Source: Vitrella brassicaformis (Eukaryota > Sar > Vitrellaceae). Taken from it: a DNA stretch of 33,114 nucleotides. Positions 22,464 through 33,114 of this stretch are shown here, one piece after another. The position numbers were made by a program, and so were the translations under genes. The DNA lies in assembly GCA_001179505.1 (NCBI GenBank), contig CDMY01000672.1, positions 1 through 33,114 of the forward strand. The letters are read 5' to 3'. The notes under the pieces were generated by a model. It saw only the letters and a list, made by a program, of their open reading frames with translations, was not told where the DNA came from and made no database searches. How positions within the stretch are numbered: position 1 is the first letter of the stretch; each line of letters begins with the position of its first letter.

Positions 22464-25400
22464 TCAGCAGCGGGAGCCGTCCTCCCATCGCACAAACACA
22501 CGACCGCTCGACGGACACCGGCGACGCACCTGCACCAAATGCTTCTTGCCCTGGATGAAAGGGCACGACACACATGAGACTGGCAGGTTGTTGTGTATCA
22601 GTGCATGCGTACCTGCAGCTTTGCATCGACGGACTTGGCGACGTCGAGTATGATGCGCCATTCGTCAAACTGACCGACCTGCAGCTCCACCATGACGTCG
22701 AACGGCGGCTCGCCTTTGCGCTCCGTCCGCGTCTTGCGATCAGAGCCCTCACGCGAGGCACGAGCATCACCCAGAATCACAGTCCTGAACAGATGGAACA
22801 ACGGCCGATGAATACCCATCTCATCGTCAGTGTCTTGGCCTCACTGAGGCTCACTCGAAGCCTCCCAGAAGCCCTCGCAGTTCTGGGTTGCGCATGAGAC
22901 CAACGAAGTCGCCGTGAGCGCTGGCCAGGAGCCGTACTTTGCGTTGAGCCACGGTGCGGGCGGCATCCACCTGCACCCATCGTCACACCGTCACACACAG
23001 AGTATGCAATGCCCAGCTGCACTTATATGAGTGCATCGTCATTCACCTGCGACTTATGGCCGATTTCGTCAATGATCAGGACAACCGGTGTGTGATTCTG
23101 TACGGCCTCGATCATCACCTGACGCCAAGCAGGAGGGTAATACACCACGTGTTTGTGTGTCGCGCGACTTGGTCACCTGGTCCTGCTCGGCGACATTCCT
23201 GACCATCAGGCGGATGGCCTCCCCGACTGATGGATGCAGCACGTGCCCACCGCCGCAGATCTCATTGCTGAAACAAAAGGTGTGCACAAGCACAAAAAGA
23301 TTGATTGTATAATTGTCCATGTCTGGGGGCGCGGCGCTTCTGTGTGGTTACCTGGTGTCGACGATGCACACACGGAGATCCTTTGCAGTGAGTACGCGAG
23401 AGGCCTCACGGATGATGGTCGTCTTGCCGCACCCAGGAGCACCTGCACGCAAGTGGGTGGACACACAGTGACCCTGACGCCCACACGAAGAGGCCTTGCT
23501 TACCGAGAAAGAGGATAGAATGGCCGTCGTCGGCTGCCACACCTTTCTCGGGCGACAGAAGCAGATCTTGGACCATGTCGGTGTTGCCCTTCATGGCGCG
23601 ACCAACCTGCGGGCAAAATGGCACATACATGAAATCCCATGAAATGCACTCATCTTCTTGCCACGTTTCTTGCCCACCCTCATGGTCAGGCCGATCACCA
23701 CCCGCTCGTCAGATTTGTCTCGTATGGCACTGATGCGATGGAGTGAGCCAGGAAGGACGGCACGGTTGTCAGGCCTGGACACACAGACATCGACGAAGCA
23801 CGCAATGCGTGACGTTAGCTGATGCTCTCCTTCCCGTGTCCGTGCCCAACCCGATGTTGTTTTTGCCCCCCAGCTTGTCGACGGCGAAGTCGAGATGCAT
23901 AGTGTCGACCACCACCTCGGGCTTGCTCGGCGCCAGGTACCTCTTCTTGGGCTCTTCGCGGGTGATCGCGTGCGGGCGCTGCCCGATGTACATGACAATC
24001 TCGACCAGGAAGACGTCGCTTTCTGCTTCCTCTGTCCCCTCATTCCTGGCCCTCGCTTGCTCCAGCACGCCGCCTCTCTCCCAGAAGTCAGAGTGCACCA
24101 GCTGCAGGAGGCTCTTAATGTCTGTCGTGTCCTTCAGACCCATCTCATCAGCTGCCAATGATGCAGACCCATTGTCGCTGCCGCCATTCTTGACCGCCAG
24201 CACCTCAATCGAGCGCATTTGGTAGGTCTGCGGGTCAAAGCCGACCTCTGTCTCGCCAGGACGGGCCCGCATGTCGTCTCCCTCCCCCTCTGCAGCAGCC
24301 ATGCGGGCGAGTCGTCGATCCGAGGCCTTGCAGATGAGCCGCATCTCCTCAGGCGTTGTCACTGACGCCACCTCATCGACAGCACGCAAAAGGCCAGCGA
24401 CGGTCTGATTGGAAGCCGCCTTGGACACGGAATGCACCCACGTCAGGATGTCGCTAAGCGAAGCCAGAGGCGTCTCATGAACTATGTCGTACGCCAGCTG
24501 GAGGTCCCAACAGAACCGGATGGACGAGGGGGCGTCAGCTGCTGGCAGCTCGAGAGCCTTGACGATGGTCGGCAGGTTGTATGCCACTTTGAGGACGAAT
24601 GGTGAGGCCAGGAGACCGTTGAGCAGCTCCCGGGCAAGCTGACACCCCATGCCCTCCAGTTCCAGCACAGCCACGATGACACCACCATTGCTCGTCAAAG
24701 GGAGAAAGGAGGCCTCTGCCGCCGCACTCTCTGCTGTGCCATTCACACTCCCTGGCGCCAGGTAGCGTTCGGTGCCTTGGGCGAGCTTGACCTGGCCGAC
24801 AATGCGATGACACACACACACACACACGCACACTTGTCTCAATGAATAATTGCTTATTGACGTTGTCTTGCCTACCTTGAAGTTGACAGCAGGGGTATTC
24901 GGGGGGGCCTCCTCTACCTCGAAGACGTCCTCCCTCCGCCGAATGAGCTTCCTCAGTCGTTCGTACAGTTTGCGCAGCTCGGCCTTGGTGTCGGCATTGG
25001 CAATCCAGCCAAATTGGACGGCCTGCCCGACAACTCGCTCCCGGAACAGAGGAAGAGGGGCGAGGTTATCGATGCCGTCCTTGAAGTGCGATCGACCACC
25101 GCGACCTGATTGATTCACGACGAAACAACGATCCGCCGCATTCCCCTCCTCTTCTTCCCACCATCGATGATCTGACATAGCGATGCGACGATCTGCTCCT
25201 CATCGCTTTCAGACGTGGATGCTGCCCCCAACTGACTTGTCGAGCCATTGGGGGCGGCGCCACCGGGGCTGCAACTTGGCGGGGCTGCAACTTGGCCGGG
25301 GCTGCAACTTGACTGCGGGACGAGGGCGCCAAAGCTGCCCTTTTCCTCGTCTTGTCCCACGCGAGACCACCACTGATGGCTGAAGAGCGTCGATTGCCCT

Positions 25401-26280
25401 GCTGCGGCCGGCTCACTCCTTAGGTCCTCAAAAAAAGCTGGCGAGGCAGCACGTGACGGAGAGGAGGGGGGGTCTTCCAACTGGAAGTTGTCGATCTCTG
25501 TCCACACACCGACGGCCAGACATCCTGCCTGCTCGTGCAGCGCCACCACTGGGGTCTTGCTCTTGTCAACCTCGGCCTTGATCAGCAGCGGATTGACCAC
25601 ATCCATGAAGAAGGGGCGAGCCCCGTAAGCCGTCTTGAAGGTGAGCAAAGAGGGGAACGACCCAACCTTGGGCTCCTCGACAAAAGGTGGCCAACGCGTC
25701 CGGTCCTCGCTGCACATTCAAACGCAGAAAGCACTGAGTAGCGTGAGCTGCAGCAGGGCCCTGATGCAGCTCTTTGATGTGACTCCTCTTTGATGTGACT
25801 CTTCACCTGGGAGGAAGTGTGTACGGCCGCAGTTTGATGGGTTTGCCGTGGTCCATGCCCATTTCTGTGACCTGGTCGAATATCCTGCGGCTGTCCAGGT
25901 CTTTGCAGCAGACTGTGGCGAAAACCGCCTTGCCGTCCCTCCAGCAGTCGACGATCTCCGGCACCTTGCAGCTCTGCGCTATCTCGGGATGAGCCTTGAT
26001 GAACCTTTCGCAGTGCTTAGTGACATTGGTCCGCACGTCATCCTTTGACCTGCAGGCACAGCACGAGAGTCGTGTGTGTGATTCGCCTAAGCAGATGCAT
26101 ACACACGCCTGTGCACCGACCAGGTTTGAGGAATGTTGCTCAGGAACACAGCCAGGCTTTCGCGGATGGATGGGTGGACCTGGAGGGGTCACAACGTAGG
26201 CCATCACGCTCGTGAATGCCATTGACCTTGTCTGTATCTATCTCTACCTCTGAGAAGGGCGTGCCAACAGGCCACGTCAT
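22464..26280 (-). CDS. Ycf45/SpoIIIAA-type P-loop ATPase with N-terminal degenerate 3'-5' exonuclease-like region
   Basis: Thirteen exons (26180..26280, 25807..26049, 25162..25709, 24876..25105, 23851..24791, 23678..23774, 23504..23606, 23352..23442, 23177..23267, 23047..23118, 22855..22970, 22613..22784, 22464..22550) give 963 residues, stop TGA. Residues ~690-935 are a clear Ycf45/SpoIIIAA ATPase: LPGSLHRISAIRDKS, IGLTMRVGRAMKG, Walker A GAPGCGKT (755-762), IVDTSNEICGGG, Walker B VVLIIDEIG (827-835), LLASAHGDFVGLMRNPEL. Upstream, VVALHEQ (169-175), VIVAVLELEG, FVLKVAYNLPTIVKAL and CWDLQLAYDIV (Asp ~470) match the order of DEDD exonuclease motifs I-III. However, the motif I acids are His/Gln and motif II lacks Asp. 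A disordered, repeat-bearing linker splits the fold. Plant homologues of the ATPase act in plastids. The true start is uncertain, as discussed for the upstream region. Confidence 0.85.
25264..25315. repeat. Triplicated ~17-nt direct repeat inside the ATPase gene
   Basis: GGGGCTGCAACTTGG occurs three times back to back, with 0-2 nt between units. On the coding strand it yields Ser-Cys-Ser-Pro-Gly/Val-Ala-Ala-Pro repeats in a linker. This suggests recent slippage expansion within a disordered region. Confidence 0.8.
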
Positions 26281-26939
26281 GGAGCCCGGAGCTGAGGCGA
26301 ACAACAACGACACAGGCACCAGACACCAGACGAAGACAGGTCCATGATCCTCAGGGGTCTTTCTCAGCAGCTTTCTTCCCAGGGTTGCTTGCAGACATCT
26401 CGAGTGAAAGAGTGGGGTGATGCTGAAGCGCGGGCGGCTATTCCTGGGTATTCCTGCTGGGGATGGGTTGCCAAGGAGGGTTTGAGAGGGATAACTCGCA
26501 TCTCGACGATCGAACTCATTGCTCTCTTCACAGTTAACATGAAATGCTCTGGTGTGGCCACCGAAGTATGCCAGCAACCATAGTCTGCACTCGAGATACG
26601 TTCATTCATTATTCATCACCGGTCCCGCTCAACGCACCAAGAAATAAATAGAACAAAGGCCTTCCTTCTCACGCCACGGACAACTCTTGCCCCTCAACAC
26701 AACACGACGGACGGACGGACGGACGGATGAATCAGTCAGTCAGTCAGCCAATCGCCACATATGAAAAGTACATGCGTATCGTACACACACGTTACATTAA
26801 GCACCCTTGGCACCCATCGAGCCACTAATCAATCACCACCAACCAACAAACTTCCAGCTGGCCAACCAACCCTGGTACCCCCCTCCCCTCCCCTCCCCTA
26901 CTATGCTATCCTACACACCTGTCTGTACGCAACACTCAC
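26281..26939. other. Spacer upstream of the ATPase gene, including a possible unannotated N-terminal extension
   Basis: About 660 nt between the first in-frame ATG of the ATPase gene and the 3' end of the pseudouridine synthase gene. The ATPase frame stays open upstream to about 26604 without any ATG. It encodes a basic stretch (LGRKLLRK) followed by a hydrophobic signal-like segment (VFVWCLVPVSLLFASA) at ~26290..26380. A targeting leader joined from an undetected 5' exon is therefore possible. The left part of the downstream gene's 3' flank holds (ACGG)n at 26706..26725, CAGT repeats at 26733..26747 and CCCCT repeats at ~26878..26898. No other gene is seen. Confidence 0.5.
26705..26747. repeat. 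Tetranucleotide repeats (ACGG)n and (CAGT)n
   Basis: Five ACGG units followed, after a short GATGAAT spacer, by about four CAGT units. Confidence 0.85.
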
Positions 26940-29900
26940 TCAACGCTTTCCCCCCCTATGTGAACTCCATTTGTAGTCCTGACGAGGTGGTGGCGGTGGG
27001 GGCCCTCGGCCGTCCCGCCGGGGCTGCGGAGAACGGGAAGAGCCCCCTCGAGTGATGTCGCGAGGGCCTCTGTCGTCGACGCGCGGATTCTTACTGCGAG
27101 GGCCTGGGCTGAAGGGTTTGCGTGGAGGTGACCGCTCTCGCTTGTCCCTATCCCTTCCCCTCTCGTCGCCGTCTCGTCCGCGGTCCCGCTCGCGTGGGCC
27201 CACCCTGTCGATGCTCATGTTGCCGCCCTCACGTGAATGCCGCGGTGCGCCGATCGGAGACCTGTTGTGGGCCCTGTCGTGGTGCGCTGGCCTGTGCGGC
27301 GAATGCACACCTCGCTCTCGCTCTCGCTCTCGGATGGGAGGCGACCGCGGTCTGCCGGGAGACCCGCGGCCTCGAGGGGACGGCCTGACTGACACTGGCC
27401 GATCGTCACACCGTCGCTGGCCATCATATGGCCTCCGCTGTGGTGGGGACGGGCCATCTGCTCGCTTGCCGTCCTCTCGATGACGTGGCGCTGGGCGGAC
27501 AACCTCCCTTCCTGGCGGCATGCGACGATCGGCACTTGGGCGCGGTGGACCCTCCTCGGGCTGTGGGCCCCCTCGTATATCAGGCGGCCTGACAGCATTT
27601 GGGGGCTGCCGATGAGCGCCTGGCGGGGGTGCTGTTGCAGATGCCTTGGGCTCGGTGGCGGATGCGGGGCCGTCGATGACAGGCGATATCAGGGCCGGCA
27701 GGGACGGTGTCATCGGCGGGGTGGCCGTATGAGCGAGAAGCTGAGGGTCCATCAATGGGGGCTGCCCGGTGGGAGGCCTCACGCAGTTCTGCAGCTCCTC
27801 TCTCGTCCCCTCCTTGATCTCCTTGTCCGTCAGCTGCACCCCCTGCTTGACCTCCTCCACGTCCAGCAGACCCACACCCGAGTCGAACTCAGCCGCCGTG
27901 AGGCAGGCTCGGCGGGCTATGGCAGGGGCGGCGAGGCAGCGATGCTGGGGTGGCTGACGCACCAGATCGTCATGGCCCTCGTAGGCACGAGCGAGGCGCA
28001 CGGGGTCGGGGGTAAACTTCTGCTGAACGGCGAATAAATCCTGAGATTCAAGAGGGAGGGAAGAAACGATAATGATCATGAGCAGGGAGGGCCGCTTTCG
28101 GGTTGGCTGTTTGGTGTAGGTTAGGTTCTGTACCTCAGGAAGGACCGAGACGAGGGAGGCCTTCTCGACCCCCGCCAGCTTGCCGCGGTCGTCGAATACG
28201 GGCGACTCGAACGCGAGGTGGAATGAGTGGAGGAAATGGCGGCCGAGGAGCTGGCGCATCTGCCAGTACTCGCGACGGTGGTGGTCGCTCATGTATTTGG
28301 TGTCCCACAGAAGAGGCCAGCCGTTTTCCCCCCCCATGTGCACGCGGATTTGGTGCGTTTTACCTGACCAGCCAACAGCACAGCCAGGGTGAGGTGAGTG
28401 AGCAGCAGATGGACTTCCACTTCTCCCGCAACCGCAACCGCACCCACCTGTGTCGATCTTGAGATGCACAATCGACACAACTTCGTTCTCTTGCGCTGTG
28501 TGCGGGGGCCCCATGGTCAGCACGTCTTGAAGTGCGTAGTGGGTGATGGCTTTGTCGGTCTCGGAGCCCTGCACACACCACGTCGACACGCATGCCAACA
28601 CACACAAGACGTCACCAGCCTCACAACCGCCTATGCGTGCGTGGATCCGTCGGTGTCTGTCTGTCTGCTGACCGTGTCGTGTTCCTTTGAGACGAAGCCT
28701 CTCTCATCCGCCTGGTTTGTGATGTAGTTCTTGATGGTACCGATAGGCGGACTCGGAACGCCAAGCACCATGGCCTAAACAAGCAACAGAACACTTGACT
28801 CTGTGTCCTCTCTTCTCCCTCTCAGGCAGACAGGCAGGCTTGTAGCTAACCTAACGTACCTTGTAGATTTTGACGAATCCGGGTCCCTTGCGCTGCACAT
28901 TCCTGAGATGTTGGTAGGTGCGCTCGTCCTTGGCCAGCATCAGCAGCCCACTGGTGTTCATGTCCAGCCGCTGCATGAACCCGTTTGACAGATCCTTCCG
29001 ACCGAAGAGGGCCGGCATCTTGCACTGGCGCTTCTCGGGGTTGGTGGCGAACTCGGGACGCCATGGCTCGGGCTGACCCAAGTTGAAGTAGGCCCACACA
29101 GCGAGCTGCGGCTTGTCGGCCTCGCTGAGCTGCTTCTCGTCCTCCCACAGTCGTGGGTCGACCTTGTCGGTGCAACTGAACAACCACACACCACACCCTT
29201 CATGCCTCTCGTCTGGTCTCGTCCGCTTTTGGTCACTCACTCACCACTCCCATCCTTGCGGCTTGGAGATGACCCACGTGGTTGCGTACTCCGCATGAAT
29301 ATCAGGCTTCAGCAACGGCCCCCTCCTCCGCTCGTCAGCCCTCTCCCCCGGGGGCGACGGCCGTGCTGGCGCCCCGGCAGCATCCGGCGCGCTAAGCAGG
29401 GAAGCGCTCTGCGGCACTGGCAACGTGCTGCTCCTCAGAAAGCTCGGGGCGGCGGCGGGCTTCTGTGCGTCGGGTTTCTTCTCCTTGCGCTTGATGGCTG
29501 TGCGTCGGACGACCTTGGCCGGATCGACTTTGCGGGAGCTGTTTTGGCTCTTGGGCTGCTCGCCAGCTGCCCCATTGAGCCTGCTGCCGTCGGCGGACTT
29601 CTTGCTGGCCGGGGACACCTCCTTGGCCGCCTTCTTCTCGCTCGCCTTTGCCTTCTGCTCAGCAGTTCCCTCGCCACTGTCTCCCTTGTCGCTGAAAAGA
29701 GCCGGGAAAGGAGGGAGCTCGACAGCTGCTGTTGGAAGGGTGCCGTCAGTCTTGGCCTTGTCCATCTTGCGCTTCTTGGTCTCGCCGTCCTGGTCCTTCT
29801 CCTCTCCCTTGCGCTTCTTGGGCGCCTTGTTGGGCAGGGCATCGAAGGACGATCCCACCGATGCAGATGGCGTGTCCGCAGGGCTGCTGCCCTTGTCACT

Positions 29901-32523
29901 CTTGTCCGCCTTCTTGCCCCTGTCACTGTCGGCTTGTGCTACATCGGCAGCAGGCGCCTTGGCGGGTGAGAGAGGCCGTGGCTGCGGGTGCGTGTCGGTC
30001 TTCTTGAGCTTCTTCTTGGCGGCGGGGACGGCCTTGGGCTTGGCTGATCCTGCTGGGGACAAGGAGCGGGGGGCAGCACTGGGGGGAGTGTCTGAAGTGA
30101 TGATGATTCACATGGATGGGCGGGGGGGTGGGGTGGGTGGGTTTGTGCGCCGCGCCCTGTCTGTCGTGTCGTCACGTACCAGATTTGTTTGAGGCGCTCT
30201 TCTTCGCCTTGGCCTTGGCCTTCCTCTTGCGCATCTTCTCCACGATCCTGCACACACCACATCCAGCCGCCAGTCCCCAGTTGCCCGCAGCGATGAGATA
30301 TGATGTGGTCTGGTGTGGTGTGGTCTGGTGTGACGCGGGTTGCCTACTGTTTCTTCTTCCATTTGCGCTTGGCAGTGAGCATTTGGGTCTCGATGTCCTC
30401 GTCCAGAGGGGTGGAGAAGCTGCCGTGGGGGAAGGAGAACAAGACACGACACATGTGGGTGTGTATCGGCCACTCGTCCAACCATGCAGTCAGGAGATGC
30501 ACTTACTGTCTGCGTCTCTGCCACGTCGGCTTCTTGAAACCCTGCACACACACACACACATAAAAGCGGAGGAAGACAGCCGAATGAAGGCATGGCTGCT
30601 GGCTCGTCGCCGGCCTGCATGTGTTGTCTGTCCTGTGTGTGTGGTTTGTATCATCTGACCTCCCAGTAGGTGCGCCACTTGCCCCGTCCGTTCCGGCTCT
30701 TGGCATACTCACCTATCCGCTGCACAGCACACCAATCAAACCAGCACAAGACACGTGCCCGTCATCAACCAGCAAATCGATGACCGCGCATCTCGTTCGT
30801 CCATTGGGTTGCATGTACATCTGTTCCCTCCCTCCCTCACCTCAACAACGAAATCTGCCCCTTGCACATTGGCGTCTTCCTCCTCAGACGTGTCCTCCTC
30901 TGTGACCGACCCACTCGTGTCCTTGCACTCCGTCTCACTCACACTCATCTCGTCCGTCAGCACCTCATCCACGCCACGATCCTTCGACTTGGCCGTCGAC
31001 CGGCTCTTGACACTGTAGCTCGTCGGTGACCCGCCCTTTAAGGGCCCAGGAGCAATGCTCGCCTGCTCAGCGCCCTTGGACGGCTCGCCGTTCTCATCAT
31101 CCTGTTGAGGTTGCGGTTTCTTGAGACGGCCCTTCCTCGGCTTCTCAGCAGCCCCGTCGGCCGCGGAAGACCGCAGTGCCACGGGACCGGCCTGAGGCAT
31201 GGCATTTTGAGCAGTGAAGGGTGCTGGCGGCGTCTCTGGGGGGAGAGATGGAGCGGGGGGCGGGGAGAGGGAGAATGGGCGAGGTGGGGGGGATGGGGGC
31301 TCCTCCAGTGGGACAGGCTGCTCGGCAGGCGGCGGGCTGGCAGCAGGAAGGGAAGGGGCCTCACAAGTAGGCTCCTCGGGAGCCGCCTTGGCCTCTTCTG
31401 CAGCCTTCTCTCCTGACGACGGTCTCTCAGCGGCGATAGCAGCGGCCACCGTCTCCTCAGACCGCTTCTGTACCGCCGCCGACGCTGCTGACTCCTCTTC
31501 CTCCGCCTTCTTTCGGGCCTCCTCTTTCTCCTCCTCCTCTGCCCTCTTTCGAGCCAGCTTCTCCTCCAGCTTGCGGGTCGCCCACTCTGGCCTCTTGACG
31601 ACGGGACTCTCACAGAAGTCGCACTCATCCATCTCGAGCGTCCACCGACTGCCGCATTTTCCCGGGCACAACCAGCGGTTGTCGCTGTCGTCCAATAGGT
31701 CTTTCTCTGCACCATCTGCCGTGTCGTCAGCTCCTGCGGGGGACGGTGGTGGTGGGGCGGGGGTCGCCTCGCTGGGCGCGGCGGCAGCAGCTGCTGGTGC
31801 TGTTGCAGGGGAAGGACGAGGAGAGGGAGGGGGAGCAGGGGCAGGGAGGGCAGCTGGTGACGCATCGTCGGCTGTGTCGCCGAAGATGTCTTGAAGCCAG
31901 GCGATTTCGTCTGACGGATGGTTCTTGATAGCTATCGCCCCGTCCCCGACGGCATTCTCGCTCTCCGGCTGCTGCTGCTCTTGCACCTGCTGGCCCTCGT
32001 CAGCTGCTGCCACCGCCACCGCCGCCGCCGCCGCAGCAGCGGGAGGCGCCTCAGTAGGTGTGTCGGCAGCGAGCTGGGGTGCGGCTGGAGGGGCTATGGG
32101 CGGTTCTGGGGCCGCAGACGACTCAGCAGGTGGGGCCTCGAGGAGATCTGAAACAAAGCCCATACAGTACAAACACCCAGAGTGGGTGCACTGCAGGCAC
32201 GTTGATTCGCATCAGACAGACAGACACGTACCTTTGGCTGTGATAGTTCCGTCCTTGATGGCCTGGACAAACAGCTCAGCCAAATCTGCGGCGCTGACGT
32301 CACGCCCCTCCCCGCCCTCCAGCTCCAGCCGATATGCTGCCGCACAACCGTCCGAACCCTTCGATGCGCCGGCAAACAGAGCCGAACGGCCGTCGTCTTG
32401 AAGGGTGAGGCGGGTCTTGTGTGCCGTGAGGCCGAAGATGGGGATCCACTGCGCCTTGTTGTCCTCTCCGCTGCCATCCCCGCACGCACCAGATGACTGC
32501 GATAACGCTGCGGCGGCCGCCAT
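26940..32523 (-). CDS. RanBP2-like zinc finger / chromo-like / RluA-RluD-type pseudouridine synthase / RS-tail fusion
   Basis: Twelve exons (32232..32523, 30841..32147, 30660..30719, 30507..30541, 30348..30419, 30180..30247, 29245..30091, 28860..29175, 28673..28774, 28448..28568, 28134..28363, 26940..28040) give 1516 residues, stop TGA. Order: a conserved-looking N-terminal block (AQWIPIFGLTAHKTRLTLQ, ~24-95); an Ala/Pro/Gln-rich region; a zinc finger RWLCPGKCGSRWTLEMDECD (CX3CX10CX2C, ~256-278) like RanBP2 fingers; and an E/K/A-rich coiled coil. Next come DFVVERIGEYAKS and KWRTYWEGFKKPTWQ (~530-565), which fit a divergent chromodomain, then KRKAKAKAKK basic tracts. The synthase follows: TTWVISKPQGW, catalytic MQRLDMNTSGLLMLAKDE (Asp ~965), KIYKAMVLG, TGKTHQIRVHMGGENGWPLL. 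The tail (~1290-1516) is Arg/Ser/Asp/Pro-rich with RERERERG and GRDRDKRERS. It should isomerise uridine in RNA, probably in the nucleus. A split into two genes is possible but no exon boundary supports it. Confidence 0.82.
30180..30719 (-). other. Cluster of four micro-exons in the fusion gene
   Basis: Exons of 60, 35, 72 and 68 nt (30660..30719, 30507..30541, 30348..30419, 30180..30247) lie between the zinc-finger exon and the large linker exon. Their phases (0, then 2, 2 and 1) chain without a break. They encode the chromo-like segment and the start of the basic region, so they bridge the two halves of the fusion. Their introns carry TG runs (CA on the plus strand) before the acceptor. Confidence 0.75.
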
Positions 32524-33114
32524 CCCTCACAGCAGGCCGACAACACTCCGCATCAAGCACCAGATTCTTCCCACAAGCAGCTGCAGGCATCTATGCGCAT
32601 GACGCTCATTTCCACACCTGGTTCGAAAGCTCGCGGGGCGCCAGCTAAGGGCTCCTTGAAACCGAGAGATCTGGCGCTAAACCACGGCCGCGTGTTTCTC
32701 AGCTTGGTCCTCTGACCGAGCCTGAGGTGAAAACACTTCGCTGTGCCCTCACAAAGTCTGAATTCGCTCGAATCTTGGAAAAACGTTGGGCTCATGCTCG
32801 CGTCCCTAGCTTGCCTGCTACTCCCTCTCTCCCCCCGCCTATCTCTCTAACGGCTCAGGCAGTGTCTTTGCTTCCATGGCGTTCTTATGCATCTGGTCAG
32901 ACAAGGGTGTCTGGCAGAGCACTTTTTCAAGCACGTAAGCTCCTCTTTGTCCCTGGTTGTCGCCTTTTCAATCATTCCTTTCCCGTGTCATTCCCACGCT
33001 TGCATCGTTCCTTTGCTCCTCCTCTGCGTGAGTGCCGGTGTGACCTTGACTCGCTCGTGTGCATGGCATCATACGTGCCAGCGCAGTCATATATGGAAGT
33101 GCTTCAGCATGGAC
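32524..33114. other. Upstream region of the fusion gene; nothing else recognised
   Basis: About 590 nt up to the right edge. It presumably contains the promoter and 5' UTR of the minus-strand fusion gene. Base composition is less GC-rich than coding DNA, with CT-rich patches at ~32815..32850 and ~32990..33030. A minus-strand frame of 80 codons at 32553..32795 has no recognisable features. No RNA gene or repeat is seen. Confidence 0.45.

Noticed and set aside
23607-23677. Reading through the donor to add VGKKRGKK to the ATPase
   Set aside because: The donor GTGGGC after GLTMR gives a phase-0 join to VGRAMKG, the conserved Ycf45 sequence. The read-through frame cannot be spliced in phase to the next exon.

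Overview
The window looks like nuclear DNA of an intron-dense, GC-rich alveolate alga. My best guess is a chromerid such as Vitrella brassicaformis. This is inferred from gene style and content (short GT-AG introns of about 57-180 nt rich in TG on the sense strand, an N-myristoylated giant RCC1 protein, a nuclear Ycf45/SpoIIIAA-type ATPase), not from a database match. There is no operon structure, no bacterial-type mobile element, no CRISPR array, and no rRNA or tRNA gene I can defend. I rebuilt spliced models by hand. For every model the exon lengths sum to a multiple of three and the phases agree at each junction.

Layout. 1-868 (+): 3' end of an unrecognised gene. 1900-2589 (-): small multi-spanning membrane protein with an uncertain N-terminus. 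3187-12672 (+): one 16-exon gene for a ~2708-residue protein with an N-terminal MGACMSK lipidation signal and a C-terminal seven-bladed RCC1 propeller. 12673-14357: microsatellite-rich spacer. 14358-15632 and 16235-17545 (both -): tandem paralogous GT32-type (OCH1-like) glycosyltransferases sharing one intron. 17768-20882 (-): an 11-exon MCTP-like protein (C2 domain plus two membrane hairpins) whose inter-hairpin loop carries two copies of a glycine-rich VPS13-C-like repeat. 21039-22206 (+): secreted GH16-like protein with a glutamine at the expected acid/base position. 22464-26280 (-): a 13-exon Ycf45/SpoIIIAA-type P-loop ATPase preceded by a degenerate DEDD 3'-5' exonuclease-like region. 26940-32523 (-): a 12-exon, ~1516-residue protein combining a RanBP2-like zinc finger, coiled coil, chromodomain-like segment, complete RluA/RluD-family pseudouridine synthase and an RS/RD-rich tail.

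The genes do not form an evident pathway. Two themes recur. Several encode secretory or membrane proteins (GT32 pair, MCTP-like, GH16-like), which is common in such genomes and need not mean co-function. Three show unusual domain fusions. The most interesting is the zinc finger/chromo-like/pseudouridine synthase/RS fusion, which suggests a pseudouridine synthase tethered to chromatin or the splicing machinery. Next is the MCTP-VPS13-like chimera, which suggests a membrane-contact-site lipid-transfer factor.
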